Shown here piece by piece: positions 1-12,568 of a DNA stretch of 64,000 nt. The notes under the pieces are model-generated. The model searched no databases and was not told where the DNA came from. It saw nothing but the letters and a program-made list of their open reading frames with translations. Source of the DNA: Ecdyonurus torrentis (Eukaryota; Arthropoda; Insecta; Ephemeroptera; Heptageniidae); contig OX439131.1 of assembly GCA_949318235.1 (NCBI GenBank), positions 30,279,018 to 30,343,017 on the forward strand, in the 5' to 3' direction. Positions within the stretch are counted from its first letter, which is position 1, and every line of letters starts with the position of its first letter. The position numbers and the translations under genes are program-made.

Positions 1-46
1 AGGGGTCTTGATTTGTGGGTCAACAGCTATCTGAGTGAAGCGATAA
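1..46 (-). CDS. Sema1a: Semaphorin exon j, truncated by window edge
   Basis: The first base completes histidine 330; then YRFTQIAVDPQIKTP (fragment residues 331-345). It aligns with the YRFTKIAVD segment of class 1 semaphorins that precedes the YDVLFIGTD blade. The acceptor is tgtttgtttcag at 47 and above. The exon runs off the window start, so its donor and the rest of the gene are not visible. The intron before it is 113 bp. Confidence 0.95.
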
Positions 47-159
47 CTGAAACAAACACAAAAATAATTAACTTTGATATCAAATTAGTAAATTATTTTG
101 TCTAGATTTTTTCTCTCTCGATCCAATAGTCTCTGTAAGTACAAGTCTAAAATACTCAC

Positions 160-305
160 TGGAAGCTAGTACGGATGACTATAGGCTGACCAAAGAAAGC
201 TGGTACGGATTCATCCATGAGAGGGTGTGTTTTGATGAAGTTGAGGGTAAGGTCTGGTAGCGTACGTGAGTCATTAACACACTGGCCAGGTCGCGGGTCA
301 GGCAC
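160..305 (-). CDS. Sema1a: Semaphorin exon i
   Basis: A 146-nt exon, phase 0 in and phase 2 out (fragment residues 282-329, two bases of 330). It encodes [18 protein letters not shown], then [16 protein letters not shown] and [31 protein letters not shown]...H.LMDE.V is the classic late-Sema-domain block, and the PAFF continuation matches class 1. The acceptor is gtgtttgccacag and the donor CA|gtgagt. Reading through without splicing would put TGA directly after the exon, which supports the donor. Confidence 0.97.
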
Positions 306-376
306 CTGTGGCAAACACATGATGTAAAATCTCAGTAACAAATTGTCATCAGAGATAGTAAATATAGGACACAAAC

Positions 377-579
377 CTTGACACTCTGCACAGGCAGCCA
401 GTTGGAGTTGAGCGCAGTCTGCTCCTTGAAAGAGCCCTCAAACGTGTCCGTGATAGCTTGCAGTGAGAAGGCGCAAACTGCGGAGCCACTGATGCTGTTG
501 GGTGGTGTGGTAAACACGCCGTACATCACTTGGGCGGTCACACCTCCATACTGTCCCTCTATCAGCTCAGTCGCAGACT
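377..579 (-). CDS. Sema1a: Semaphorin exon h
   Basis: A 203-nt exon, phase 1 in and phase 0 out (completes residue 214, then 215-281). It begins [13 protein letters not shown], continues with [20 protein letters not shown] and [12 protein letters not shown], and ends [14 protein letters not shown] plus QSVK. The GVFTT....I.GSAVCAF and FKEQ...NSNWLPV blocks are diagnostic. The acceptor is tttgtttgtgcag; the donor is AAG|gtttgt, weaker than the others (T at +3) but followed by a 71-bp intron and an in-phase exon. An overlapping plus-strand open frame here is only its shadow. Confidence 0.97.
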
Positions 580-1173
580 CTGCACAAACAAATTTGGCGT
601 CAAACATTCAGTTAACTTTTTTCTATGACCAAATAACGGTCAATAACAACATTGTAACAAATACAATCAAGAACAATAACACAATTACGAAAGTAACATT
701 GCTTTATTTTATAACAGATTGTTTATTTTTCTGCCATTTACAACACTGTGCTGATGACATAGTAAGATATAAAAATAATTTCAATTATTCTACATTTTGC
801 AAATCTGTATAAAAATAAATGAAATTTTCTTGTTTGTTTTTAAAGTTAAGTCTTTTATTATTTTATTATATTATAAAAACAGGAATGATAAATGTGAGTC
901 CAGCCTACTTTTAAGATGATTAAAATTTTGTTTATTTTATTATTATTATTTATTTTGCTGCAAACAAAAGAGAAAAACACCACGGTAATCCCCATTAAAA
1001 AATCTCATTAATGTTTTAGCTTTTTGTAAGGCCGTTAATTTTATTTTCTTCTCTTTTTTTTTTCTCTGGAAAATAAATAAATGTATGAATAGTTTTTCCT
1101 CACTTTTTAAATTGAAAATAATAAAATTACATTTAAAAATTGTAGTGAAAGACAATTTTATAATGATACTTAC
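580..1173 (-). other. Intron between exons g and h (594 bp)
   Basis: AT-rich intron with homopolymer runs and no recognisable gene. Short open frames on both strands here are chance or extensions of the flanking exons. Donor gtaagt, acceptor gtgcag. Confidence 0.9.
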
Positions 1174-1315
1174 GAATTTCGTTGAAATAGAATGGGAACT
1201 CGCCCTGCACGGAGCAATTGAGACGGGATTTGAGAAACGAGGTCCAGCGGTTGCGGAAGCGATGAGGACCTCCACGATCGTATTTGCAAACACGAGCCAC
1301 ACGAGAATAAACCGC
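1174..1315 (-). CDS. Sema1a: Semaphorin exon g
   Basis: A 142-nt exon, phase 0 in and phase 1 out (fragment residues 167-213, first base of 214). It encodes [20 protein letters not shown], then [18 protein letters not shown] and EFPFYFNEI. All three blocks are textbook semaphorin sequence, and NCS is a potential N-glycosylation site. The acceptor is aattttctag and the donor C|gtaagt. The blade-3/4 cysteines (VCK and LNCS) are both present. Confidence 0.97.
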
Positions 1316-1781
1316 CTAGAAAATTACAAACATGTATTATTGTGTCACTAAATTATTGATTGGAAAGTGGGAAGGGTTGAATTCTTATATCTGCGATATA
1401 TCTGTCATTCATAAGGAAGCTAAATATTGCAATCTCACTGATGAAAAACACAGCTGAAGTTTTTGCATATAAAACTGTACACTATATTGATTTCTAATTA
1501 ATGAATATTAATGGTAAAGCTCACTAAGGGAACTACTGTATCTTAAGAATAATAACTTTTCAATATATATGAAACATGAAATAAAAGAGGATATATGTTC
1601 ACGTCATACTTATTAGTAACGTTAAATTTCACAAATTTTTACATACAAATATTGATTTTTTTCTTTTTAATTATGCAAAAAGCACTCGCGTGGTGGTTTT
1701 AAATTTAAGCTCAAGTTTTACATCAAAGCCTTAAGGTTATTAGTAGTATATATTATTATGTAATAATATTCAAGTCCTTAC
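1316..1781 (-). other. Intron between exons f and g (466 bp)
   Basis: AT-rich intron with donor gtaagg and acceptor ttctag. I see no coding or structural feature inside. Confidence 0.9.
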
Positions 1782-1870
1782 TTTGCCGCAATTAATATAT
1801 TCCACGGCGGTTTCTCGGAAGAAGAAGTAGACAAAATCGCCGTTAGACATGGAACTTACGAAGTTAGGAG
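1782..1870 (-). CDS. Sema1a: Semaphorin exon f
   Basis: An 89-nt exon, phase 1 in and phase 0 out (completes residue 137, then 138-166). It encodes APNFVSSMSNGDFVYFFF followed by RETAVEYINCGK. The FFRE.AVEYINCGK block is one of the most conserved stretches of Sema domains. The donor is AAA|gtaagg. The acceptor is odd: the pyrimidine tract is a (CT)n microsatellite ending in cgcag immediately before the exon, so repeat-length change could affect splicing. Confidence 0.97.
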
Positions 1871-1874
1871 CTGC

Positions 1875-1892
1875 GAGAGAGAGAGAGAGAGA
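1875..1892. repeat. (GA)9 at splice acceptor
   Basis: On the minus strand this is the CT-rich tract directly before the CGCAG acceptor of exon f. Confidence 0.9.
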
Positions 1893-1967
1893 AAAAAATT
1901 AAAATAATTGTTTTAGTTATATTAAAGTTTATATACTTTAAAATATATAGATATATTTAAAACTTAC

Positions 1968-2072
1968 CATTAAGACTTATGGAATCGTATTGCTCAGTTT
2001 GAAGAGGTTCTCTATAAATAATTGGATCCATGCCAGAGAAATCAGCTACAGTTCCCGTGTACAGATCACCAT
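1968..2072 (-). CDS. Sema1a: Semaphorin exon e
   Basis: A 105-nt exon, phase 1 in and phase 1 out (fragment residues 102-136, first base of 137). With the carried base it begins DGDLYTGTVADFSGMDPIIY and continues REPLQTEQYDSISLN. The LY.(A/G)TVADF.G.DP.IYR block is strongly conserved in semaphorins. The acceptor is gatttgtatttcag and the donor G|gtaagt. Only a 97-bp intron separates it from the next exon. Confidence 0.96.
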
Positions 2073-5000
2073 CTGAAATACAAATCGAATACAAATTTAT
2101 GTGAAAGTTGTGACAGTAAAAATATATCAAGACATTGATTAATTAATTGAACAGTCATTCATTTTGACATGACTCAAGTATAGAAGAATAAAATCTTTAA
2201 GATTGAAAAGTGTTTTATAATCTCAAGTTTAGTAGTTTACTGTCGTCTTTGAAATAAGAAATAGCAACGATTTCCTCTTCATAATAACAATAAACTTTAT
2301 TAAGGAGCATCCAAGGCTTTTCAAACAATATGATATGAATCTTTGCTATAGCAGTTAGCCAATACTATTGCAATAAAATAAACTCTACACAAAATTATGT
2401 ATGGATTCAACAAATTTAAATTACGAATTATATAACGTAAATATAATTTTTAAATTCTAAGAATTTCTATTTACCCTTCGATTTATTTTCTTACATTCTA
2501 TTCTACATGAATATCACTTTTTTTTATTTATTTCGCCTAGAGTATTTTAAAGGGAGGGAAAACGAAAGTAAGAATATAGATTATATCAATTTTCAAATAT
2601 TTCATGTAATAAAATAAAGCTGATTAAAAGTTATAAAAAATGATTGAAATATATATTCGATTATCACTTTTTTTTTTTCAATATAATTTAGCACGCACGA
2701 ATATAACGTTATGATATATTATGATAAGTGGGTGTTGCTTTACACACTTTTCCACTATATAGAAAAATGAATGCTATTTATTTTGTATGAATTTTCAATA
2801 TTCATAGTGACAACCACATGCAGTGCACGGTGACCGTGAATTGAAACACATTTATCATCAAGTAAAACTAATTTGGAATACGTCAATCGTCATTTCCCGC
2901 AATATATTTTTTTTTAAACATGCATTTCTCATTTCCTCATTGATATGCGATTTAATATATAAACTAAACCCTTTTTTTTTAAATGTTAAATTAAACTTTT
3001 TGAGAAGTTAAATTGCACAAACAAATTTCAATTGTGTTTTATACGAAATGATGAATTCATTTAATTTAACTGAGTAAAATGTAAAAACATTTAAAAAAAT
3101 CGGTTAAAAAAAATGCATTTTGTTTTTGCGGAAAAAAAGACCGTAGAAGAAGAGGGTGAGAATAGACGAGCATTTCATTAAATTTCCTTTTAATTTTCTC
3201 TTAAAAAAACTTGAATGAAGAGGAAATGGCATGGAATGAGAAAAGAAGAGGAAAAAAAAATAATTGGAATGTGTTTAAACGACAAATTAAATAAGAATTG
3301 AAGAGGGATGTACTAAAGAATTGTATCACGATAGAAAGTTTAGTAGAAAAGAGAAAATGAAATGGAAAAGAGGAAAAAAAAAAAAAAAAAGAAAAAAAAG
3401 GAATAAAATTAAAAAAATTCTGCACTTTAATTTACAACGTATCACAAAATAATTTATTTTAATTTAGAAGCAAAAGGATTTTCCTGTTACATGTAAAACA
3501 TTTTAAATTATTAAACATTATAATATATATATATATTTATATAATTCTATATTATATACAGTGATTCTTTGAGTTAGTTGTGTTGTACAAAGTTGCATTT
3601 CCGCGAACAAAAATGCACCTAGACTACGCTTTGTTTGTTTTCTTACTAATTGCTCTCTAATTATGACAATAGAACAAAAATAACTCACGTTTTTCTATTC
3701 TATCTGACATACGTCGGAAAAAAGCTGTTACCCTGGTTAGCAAGAACTTTGAATACGTAAATATGATGTATGTATGCATATATTACACTTTGCTCTATAG
3801 TATAAAACTATGTATAAAGCTATACAAGCAGTAAAAAAAAAAAAAAAAAAAGTATATTACGTAGAAAATAATTTTCTAAAACAACTGACGTGCGTTGAAA
3901 GAAAATTGCTATTCTAAAATGAAATATGCAAATATTCAAAATATACATTTTTTTACTGCTATTATTATTTTTTTTTTTCTTTTTGAATATTTTTTTTTTG
4001 TTTTTATGGAATGGGGAAAATGTTACATACAAAATATAATTTTAAAGTAATTTTTTTAAACTCAAAATGTATAGATAATTCAGAACTTTTTTCTCTCGCT
4101 TTTATATAAATGTATACATAAAATCTTATACTCCAGCAAAATACTATTCGGTATTTTTATTTCATTAGTTTCTAGCTTTTAGTTTACATTTATTTATATT
4201 TTTACTTACCCAGAGTAAAAGTTTTTTAAGTTACATAAATTAATTTGAAATGTTTGCCTTTTTTTTTTTTTTTTTTTTGATAATTTTAAATTAATATAGT
4301 ATTAACATGAAGTCTTTTAAAAATATATGTACATACAAATTAAACTAAAATCTTCTTTACTGGGCCTTTGAAAAATAAATTTATATTAAAAGTCTCAACT
4401 TAATCTTTTAATTATTAAAATAAACAGCTTAACATGATCATTAAAATTTCATTTCACAAACTTATTTTTATGTGTTTTTATATGATGGGAGGGGGGGGGG
4501 TAAAAATGAGCCTCGTTTTTATGTATATAAAAGAAAACAGAAAATGCGTAGTTTTTGTGATAACATTATTTAGATTTTATTGCTTAAGTTTGGAATAGAA
4601 ACAGAAAGAGAGTTTTTTTTCTTTTCTTCTTCTTTTTCTTCTACTACTTTCCAATGTTGAAAATATGTTTATTTTTCCCAAAACGATATTTCCATGAAAA
4701 AACAACATTCGTTTGGTAACATCAATTCTCAAAGGGAGCTCGGTCCTATTATGACGATATTCATATCAGTATAAAAAGATAGAAAAAATGGAAATATGAT
4801 AAAAAAAAATGTATCATTTATTTAAAGAGAAACCCTAAATATAAAAATAAAAAGAATGTGATTTTATACCAAAAGAAATTTAAAAAATATATATCTAAAA
4901 AATAAAAATAAAAGTTTGATGATTACAAATTACCCTTTTAATTTTCTCTCTTGACTCTAGCCTGTATGTATGTATAAGTAAAAATATATTTTACATTTAC

Positions 5001-5694
5001 AAAAAAGAATAATAAATGGAAAAAAAAAAAGAAGACGTACTTTTTTTAATATTAAAAAATATATGCAGATGAAATTTTTTTTCGGTAAATATTTATTTTC
5101 TTTTAACCATCATACTTTGTTCATTTTTATTTATTCACACAAAACAAGTTTATTTTTCGTTAACAATAAATATTATTATTAAAATTATAAATTACTTTAT
5201 TGTGTGTAGAAATGTTAGCTTAAAAATTGAAACTGATTATCTGTCAAGAGAATTGTTATATTCTGTACGTTAAGTATAAAGTTATGATTGATTTAGCGCC
5301 GTCAACTGCAAGGTCTCATTTGTCAACGTTAAAATGTAGAAAACTCACAACCTTTTTTTTGTCGTTTATTATTTGAGACCAGAGTATTATATAAGGTTAA
5401 AAAAAAAAAAAAAAAAAATCAATACTTGGCGAGTGAGAGAGAGAGAGGATATCACAGATATGCAATAAAGACGAAATTCATTGAAAACTTTTTTTTTCAG
5501 TGATTGAAATTCCTTTAAAGGGCAATGGTCAAAATGTCATTGAAAAAAAAAAAAAAAAAAAAAAGTTAACGTGTCGAAATGCGAATGAATAATGTAAAAT
5601 TAAATTCTTATGAACTTTTTTTTTTTTCAAAAGAAAGCTAATGTATAAGAAAGAAAAATATATAATATATATATAATACTTGATAATAACTTAC
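2073..5694 (-). other. Intron between exons d and e (3.6 kb)
   Basis: AT-rich, with numerous A or T homopolymers of 15-20 bp (around 3374, 3832, 4260, 5399, 5545) and a G10 run near 4491. No coding similarity is recognised. The open frames of 60-75 codons here are low-complexity Phe/Lys/Leu products of poly-T/poly-A. Confidence 0.85.
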
Positions 5695-5782
5695 CAACAT
5701 AAACGGCTGTACTGTTAATTTGTGGACTATATGGACACATGGCTTGTCCTGGTTTCTCTCTGTCTACCGTATAGCCCGAGGT
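5695..5782 (-). CDS. Sema1a: Semaphorin exon d
   Basis: An 88-nt exon, phase 0 in and phase 1 out, encoding fragment residues 73-101 plus the first base of 102. It reads TSGYTVDREKPGQA and then MCPYSPQINSTAVYV. The CPY.P..NSTAV block is a hallmark of the Sema domain and includes the conserved N-glycosylation sequon NST. The acceptor is tttatgttacag and the donor is G|gtaagt. The stretch between the previous exon's RDYSVQ and CPY is the variable loop of the family and differs from fly Sema-1a, as expected. Confidence 0.95.
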
Positions 5783-8700
5783 CTGTAACATAAACAAGAA
5801 GAAGAAAGACGTATTAGTTAGATCTCACTCAACATCATAATAACACACACGCACACAATAACACAGAACCAGTGACACGTACAGTACACTCTAATGATAA
5901 ACCCTGGTCAATTTATATTGTGTATTATACGTAATATAGCTTTCAATGCACATTCATCATATACATGAGTGACGTATACAAGTCAGTCTATTCAAGTGTT
6001 ACAATGCTAGGTCTTCATCGCTCGCTTGTCATTTGCAGTATAGTTAAGTTTAAACACCTTCTCTAAGAGAACTTTTAATATGTCATTTAATTGAAGTTAC
6101 AATCTGAGGTATTATTATAGTAAATATATTCTGCAGTTTTCTTAACATGTTTAGAAGTTGATTGTAATCCATGGAATTTTACTGGTTGGAGCTTATCGGT
6201 TTAGTGCGCGGGGAGACGCGGGGAAAGCTAAGGGTCCCCTAATTTAACATTACGCTTATGGGGAAAATAAAGTTTTTTTTTTTTTGTTATATTGATTTTT
6301 GAGAAAACTACTTCACCGATTTTGGAGAAATTCAAAGGAGAAATACTTGGCATACTTTTACGTGTTTTAAGCCATAGAAATTTTTTGTGAGGTTTTTAAA
6401 CTGATAACCTCCATTAACTAAATTTTTCAAAACGCAAGAAAAATATGTCCTAGTATTCTAATTTACTAATAATAATTGTTCATTCGGATGAGGCACCACA
6501 CATCTAAAACTCGATCTTGCAGTCACTTTTTTTTTAAATGATTTTTAATATTTAGAAAGTCAATACAACAGTTTGGCCAGCTTGAAATGCAAAGAAAGAA
6601 AAAGAGAGAGAATTATAAAATGTAACAATTTTTATTGCAATAAATAAAAGAACTTAACAATTTTTATTAATAAATTCTACTTACAAAAGCAATAAAAATA
6701 TCTTAAAATAAACACTTTAATATATAAAATATCAATAATTTGACAAGTTATAAAAATTTATTATGCATTTTATGTCATAGTTTGTGACGTTAAAAAAAAT
6801 TTTGAAAGACGGAAAAAAAAAGTATATAATATAATAATATAAAAAGTCATATTTTTTGACGTTTCATATAATAAAATATGAAAATAGTGAAACGTGATTT
6901 TTATTACGTTAGTAAAAAAAAACAAAAAAAAAAACGAGGAAAAGAATGTCTTACGTTTATTGTAACAAGGTAAATTGACGTGGGCAACATTTAGAGTAAG
7001 GTTTTGCTATTATGTAAAAATCTACAATGATGGTAGCTATATTTGACTCGCTCCATTACCACTAAACTTCAAAGCAAAAAAGAATGAGAGGAGAAAAAAA
7101 AAAAAAAAAATCGAAGGAAAAAATCACTTTACTAGCATACTTTACTTTTTTTTTTTTTTTTTTCCTTCTACACTACTTCTCAAATACAAGTACTTTTGTA
7201 AGAAAATTATTCTCTCCCATTTAACTCAAGTATACATTAACCTCATTCAAAATAACCTCTTTTTTTTCTCTTTCTCTCTCTTTTCTAAAAAAAAAAAGAT
7301 ATAGCTATACTGAAAGCAATAAAATTACAATAGGGATTTTTATTTCTGCAATTGATATCTAGAATAAAATTTATTGTCTTGATTTAAAAATATAAATGTA
7401 TATTTATAGTCAAGTACTTAAAAGGGTTAAGTATTATGATGGATTTTCATTGCAGTATTGACGAGAATTTTGTTTTAAGTATCGTATTGTTTTACTTGCT
7501 AGCAAACTTGGTATTATTTAGCATTATTGCGAGGTTTACTGTATACACATACAGTATACAATACATTATTTATATATACATTATAAAACAAAATCTTGCA
7601 AATATGGGGTAGAAAATAAGAAATGGAATTTGATTTTTTTTTTTAGCTGTCATTAGAAGGCCTTTTTCTTTTTCTTTTTCTTTTTTTTTTTTTTGTCACA
7701 GTGGAGATTTTTTTGTGGAGTGATGATTTCGTTTGAAAGATATATTACGTGATGTACACCATCACCATAGATCAACAGTAATATGATTTCCTACAATTTC
7801 CTTAATAATTTATCTGTAGTAACTCTGAGATAACTTATATGTCATCTGAAATAACTTTTTGTGAAAAGAACTATTAAAATAAACTTAAACACAATTTTAA
7901 AACATTTAACAATCAATAAATATATCGGTTGATGATTTAACGAGATTGCCATTAGCTTTCAAAGTTGAAAACTCATAATAGATAACGTTCTTTTCCAATT
8001 CTTAAAATGGTACTCTGTAATTGGCTCTTCACGTTTCAAATAAGACTTACAGTAATTAACAAGTTTTTCATTAATCATAAGCTAACAGTTTTTTAGAAAA
8101 ATGTTTTATTATCGTAATACATTTTAAATACAATGATTGTGACTTAAAACTCACTAGAGAAAAATAGCACCCGCTTATTTGCCATAACATTGGGAAATTG
8201 TGTCAGATTGCGTCAGTAATTTTTTGAAACAAGCAAATAAATTATTGAATGAGATGTTTTTTTTATATAAGCTAAAGGTTGTATTATTATTATTATTATT
8301 TTTTCATATTTCTGATAGAGTAACTATAAAGTAATTAATGGTTGTATCGAATCAAATTTTTAATGATATATTACATTTTTAAGTATACATTTTTGAATTA
8401 TTAATCACTTCAGCTTTACGTTCTGTACGTATATAACATATGTTTATAAGTATAAAGAAAATCAAAAACTTCCTTCAAAACTTTATCATATACCTCAAAT
8501 ATATTAAATGAATAAAAAAAAATCTCATTATATTTTCAAAGTTTTATTTACTAAATTGAAAAAGTTTTTTGAAGAGAAAATATTTTACATACATATACGT
8601 TTTATATAAAGATGTGAACAATCAAAAAGTATAGTATGAGGAAGTAGAAGTATATAACACAAAAGTTTATATATGACTCAATATTGTTGTTAGCGTATGT

Positions 8701-9768
8701 TCAGAGTTTACGTCTTCTTCTTCTTCTGTATTATTATATAGTGAAAGTATATATAGAGACTTTTGGAAATTGTTCACAAGAGTTTTCAGTTTTTAAACTA
8801 CAAAGTAAAAAAAAAAAAAAAAAAAAAAAAACACGCAAAGCAAAACGAAAGCGAGTAATCATGTGATTGGATGCGAAGTGAAAAGAGGTTTAACAAATGA
8901 TTTTCTAGCTCATGACGAATATCTACATTTTGAAGAAGAAAAAATAAACCAGAGAGAGAGAGGGGGGGGGGGGGGGGAGCATAGTGTTATTAAATTGATT
9001 AAAGACTGGCCTATAGTAAAACTTTTTTTTTTCTTTTAAAAAAAAAAAAAAAAAAAATCTGTTACATTTCCAAATCAGTTGGCACAGTTGACTCTTGATG
9101 AATAGAACTGAAATATTGAATTGAATACTAAATATATTTTTCTAAGAAAAAAAAAAGTAATCTCTTGTAAAATAAAACAACCTTTTAGTCAGATTAATAT
9201 GTGAGAAAATTATGAGCATAACATTTATTTTGCCAAAATTAAAAGAATAAAACTAAATTACTGTGAGTAAAAGAACGATTTACAAATTAAATTAAACATA
9301 GTATGTAACTGGAAGGTATACATAAAATGTGTTCAAAAATAACATTATTTAAAATTAAATCTTTTTATTTTTAATAAAATGACAACTACTATAAAGTGTT
9401 TAAACTAAAGAATGTTGTAATTCACAATTAAAAAGATAAACAAACACATAAAAAATAGCATAAAAGTAAAATAATATTATGAATGTTGTTAAAAGATTAT
9501 ATAATTACAATATTATACGATAAAATGTTAAAATTACAATAAATTAAAAATAATATTTGTCTCAACAGTTAAAAAGAAACAAACACAACATGCATACGCA
9601 CACATACATGAACCAGTTACCAAAAGTTAAATTTCATTTATCACCATTTTTCACATGGTTATAATACGCAGTGGTTAGTAGTATACCCCATATCATAATT
9701 CTTCTTACTCTCTACTCTAGTTTATACTGGTGCCCAGAAGTCACTCCAACATGGTGCTCCAGTTTTAT

Positions 9769-9771
<3 letters not shown>

Positions 9772-9832
<61 letters not shown>
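9772..9832. repeat. (AT)n microsatellite, 61 bp
   Basis: Uninterrupted AT dinucleotide tract; it gives rise to spurious Tyr-Ile open frames on both strands. Confidence 0.98.
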
Positions 9833-9833
<1 letters not shown>

Positions 9834-11176
9834 GTATAGTATACGCACGCGGCACGTCATTAAACTCCGTACTAAACACTTGAAAGACTCGACTTTACGC
9901 CAAATTATATAGCAAGTTTTATGGAGAACATCAAAATGTTTCTCAATTATGACACCTTGTAATACATTAAATGACGTCTTTACGTTATACATTATTGTGT
10001 GCTATACATACCATTTTCTACGAAATTTGACGCAAAGCAATTTTGTCATTTTATTTTTTTTTATTATTTTTTTTTTTACATATTTTAAGACGTAGTAAAA
10101 AGAAAAAAAAAAGTGAATATTTTTCAACGAAATGATGAATAGCATTAAAAAATATAAAGAAAAAACCTTAACAATGGACGACGTCACGTACTTTGTGTAT
10201 AACTTACAGTGTGATTAAAGAAGCGCAAATATTTTTACATACTGCTTTATATATAAAACTTTTTTGTTATACATTATATTGTATAAGAAAGCTTAAGCAC
10301 TAAAAAAAAAAAAAAAAAAAAAAAAAAGCGCTCCCAAAAAAAGTTTTATTATAAAATATATGTAAATGACATTTTAATTTTCTGCTCAAATGCTATTTTA
10401 TTTGCTATTAAATTTTTATTATTTTCAACCCATGGTTAAAATATGTATATTGTGTAAGACATAAAAAAAAGAGCCAAAAAAGAAAAAGAAAAAGGATGAA
10501 TTACGACTATATATTTTAAAAGCAGACACGGACAAGTTATCGAGGGTTTACCTATTAGTGGTACCTCTACATATGCGACACTATTAAGTAAACGAAGTCG
10601 AAAGTCAGAAACCATTGGCACCATTAAGTACCATACACCAAAAATAACGATAAATTGTTCTCCCTCTTTCTCTTTCTAAACTGAAAACACTTAAAATATA
10701 ATTTTAAACAAAATAACCTTTTTATATTATATAAAAAAAAATGTATGTTTCATAAATTATAAAAGACGTAATAATAAAATTGCTAAAATTGTGTCAACTT
10801 TTATTTATTTTAAAATATATTTTATATATATATAATATATATATATATATATAAATATATTATAATACCAAATTTTTTTCTTTTGTTGATGGAATTTAAA
10901 TTAAAATATAAAAAGTAGCTTTATTTTGCGAAAGTCTTAAATTGTGATTTATCTAATATAAAAAGTGACACTGTGTTGTCAGTGGTGGACCAAAGAGACG
11001 AGACGTGAGATAAACAGAGAGGCTAATGGAAGACACACCCTTGGCAATGTAGCAATGAGAACATTTCACTCCACAGAGATCTTGCTACTCTTAATCCCCT
11101 AACATTATCCCTAAGCATAAGCTTCACCAGCTAACACATACACACACACACACATCTAGAAAAGTCCTCAATTTAA

Positions 11177-11177
<1 letters not shown>

Positions 11178-11213
<36 letters not shown>
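11178..11213. repeat. Poly-A run, 36 bp
   Basis: Uninterrupted A36 following ATTTAAC. Confidence 0.98.
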
Positions 11214-11215
<2 letters not shown>

Positions 11216-11878
11216 AGAAATATAATAAGATTTTATATATAAGTGTGATGATTATTTCAAGATTTTCTGAGAAAAAGCTAATCTTTTAAATGTGTTTTGT
11301 TCTAAAGTGGTTAGTAAAAATAACAAAAAGTTTTAGTCTATAAGATAAATATTATAACATATTAACAAGTAAAGTAGAATAAATGGTGTTTTGAGTTCAA
11401 ACCTCTGCAGTGACTTTATTCATGCTAATTTTTCAAATGTATTGTTTTATTCTAACAATAATTGTGTGCTTCTACCACAACGAAAAAGTTTCACCAAGAA
11501 TTGTAAACTTACACGTTTTTTCCTTCTTAAGAACTACACATACAAGGTTTCGTAATCCTAAAACCACGCATATAAGTGTATTTAACACTCATAAATATAA
11601 AATTACAAGTTTTGTTGCGGTCTAGCTCTTATATAATATACATATTTGAAAGTAAATAGCAGTTTAAAAGTAATTCTTCAGTCGCAAAAACATTACCTTT
11701 TCTTTCTTTCCTTTTTTTTTAACAGTAATAATAATACAAATTGTATTAATGTTATCAATTAATTTGAACAGTGGTCTTGGACTTTTAATTGCAATGTAAA
11801 TTTCGTCTTATTTCTTTTTTAATTCACTATTGTAAAAACAGAGTTTTTTTTTGTTGTTGTTGTTGAAAAGTGACTCAC

Positions 11879-11986
11879 CTGTACGGAGTAGTCTCTGCAC
11901 ATGGGCTTGAAGGAGTTGGTGCCACAAATGAGGAAGCGACCAGGTGCAGTCTGCACTAGCACGCGAATGTAGTTCTGACAGTTCTC
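11879..11986 (-). CDS. Sema1a: Semaphorin exon c
   Basis: A 108-nt phase 0-0 exon (fragment residues 37-72). It opens with ENCQNYIRVLVQT, continues with GRFLICGTNSFKPMCRDY and ends with SVQ. The (D/E)CQNYIRV block and the CGTN.(F/Y)KP.CR block are diagnostic of semaphorins, and their cysteines are structural disulfides of the propeller. The acceptor is ttatgtgtttcag, placed so that GAG is the first codon; the donor is CAG|gtgagt. No stop or frame problem is seen. Confidence 0.96.
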
Positions 11987-12225
11987 CTGAAACACATAAC
12001 ACACATAGGTTATAGCATGTCTGAAGTCTTTTTAAGCAAGTTTATGATTAAGTTAGCTCCTAGCTTCAACGAAAACTATGACACATAGATGAAATATTAA
12101 ATATAATAAGTATATACCTCTGCTTTGGTAGTTAAGATATTATTTATTCTTTATAAAAAGCTTTCTTTTTATGAATATATGAAATATAGTATACATAATT
12201 TGACGAAGTAGGTACCAAAAAGAGC

Positions 12226-12568
12226 TTAAAGGAATAGACCAGAGAAAAACATAAGCACTTATATCACAAAACACTTGATGGCACTTACATAAATAACTTT
12301 AGTTTGTCTCAAAACCCAACTGTAGCTCCGTAGCAGTGATCAGAAATATCGATTTATGCAACCCGCACAACATTTTCATACTAATTTTTGCATGTTTCTG
12401 GCGTCATAAACATGAATAGTCACGCAAATTGCATACTTAACAGTATTTTCACGCTATCTCGTGGGGCTACATTAACATTCTGGTAAAAATTGACAACAGT
12501 TTTGAAGATCCCATTTCGTGTTTATTCATTAAAAAGCACATGTTGTTTTATGTAGCCTATGGCTTTAA
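12226..12568 (+). mobile_element. TTAA-bordered MITE, copy A
   Basis: A 343-bp element bounded by TTAA at 12226-12229 and 12565-12568. The ends are inverted and imperfect: AGGAATAGACC inward from the left, and AGCCATAGGC read inward from the right. The interior shares the strings CACTTGATGG, ACTTACATAAATAAC, GCAACCCGCACAACATTTTC and ATTCTGGTAAAAATT with the other copies. It has no open reading frame of note, so it is non-autonomous. TTAA target sites are typical of piggyBac-type insertion; that class is inferred. Confidence 0.8.

Larger units (their letters stand above)
5783..11878 (-). other. Intron between exons c and d (6.1 kb)
   Basis: Contains the (TA)n tract at 9772-9832, poly-A runs (8808-8830, 10302-10327, 11178-11213), a G-run near 8961, and a patch of more balanced composition around 6195-6260. 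A second less AT-rich patch lies at about 10980-11160. No exon is recognised. Confidence 0.85.

Noticed and set aside
378..812. Plus-strand 144-codon open frame
   Set aside because: It is the antisense shadow of semaphorin exon h extended into intron.
1085..1351. Plus-strand 88-codon open frame
   Set aside because: Antisense shadow of exon g.
11808..12004. Two overlapping minus-strand open frames around exon c
   Set aside because: One is the true exon read into flanking intron, the other a frame shadow; only 11879-11986 is bounded by splice sites.
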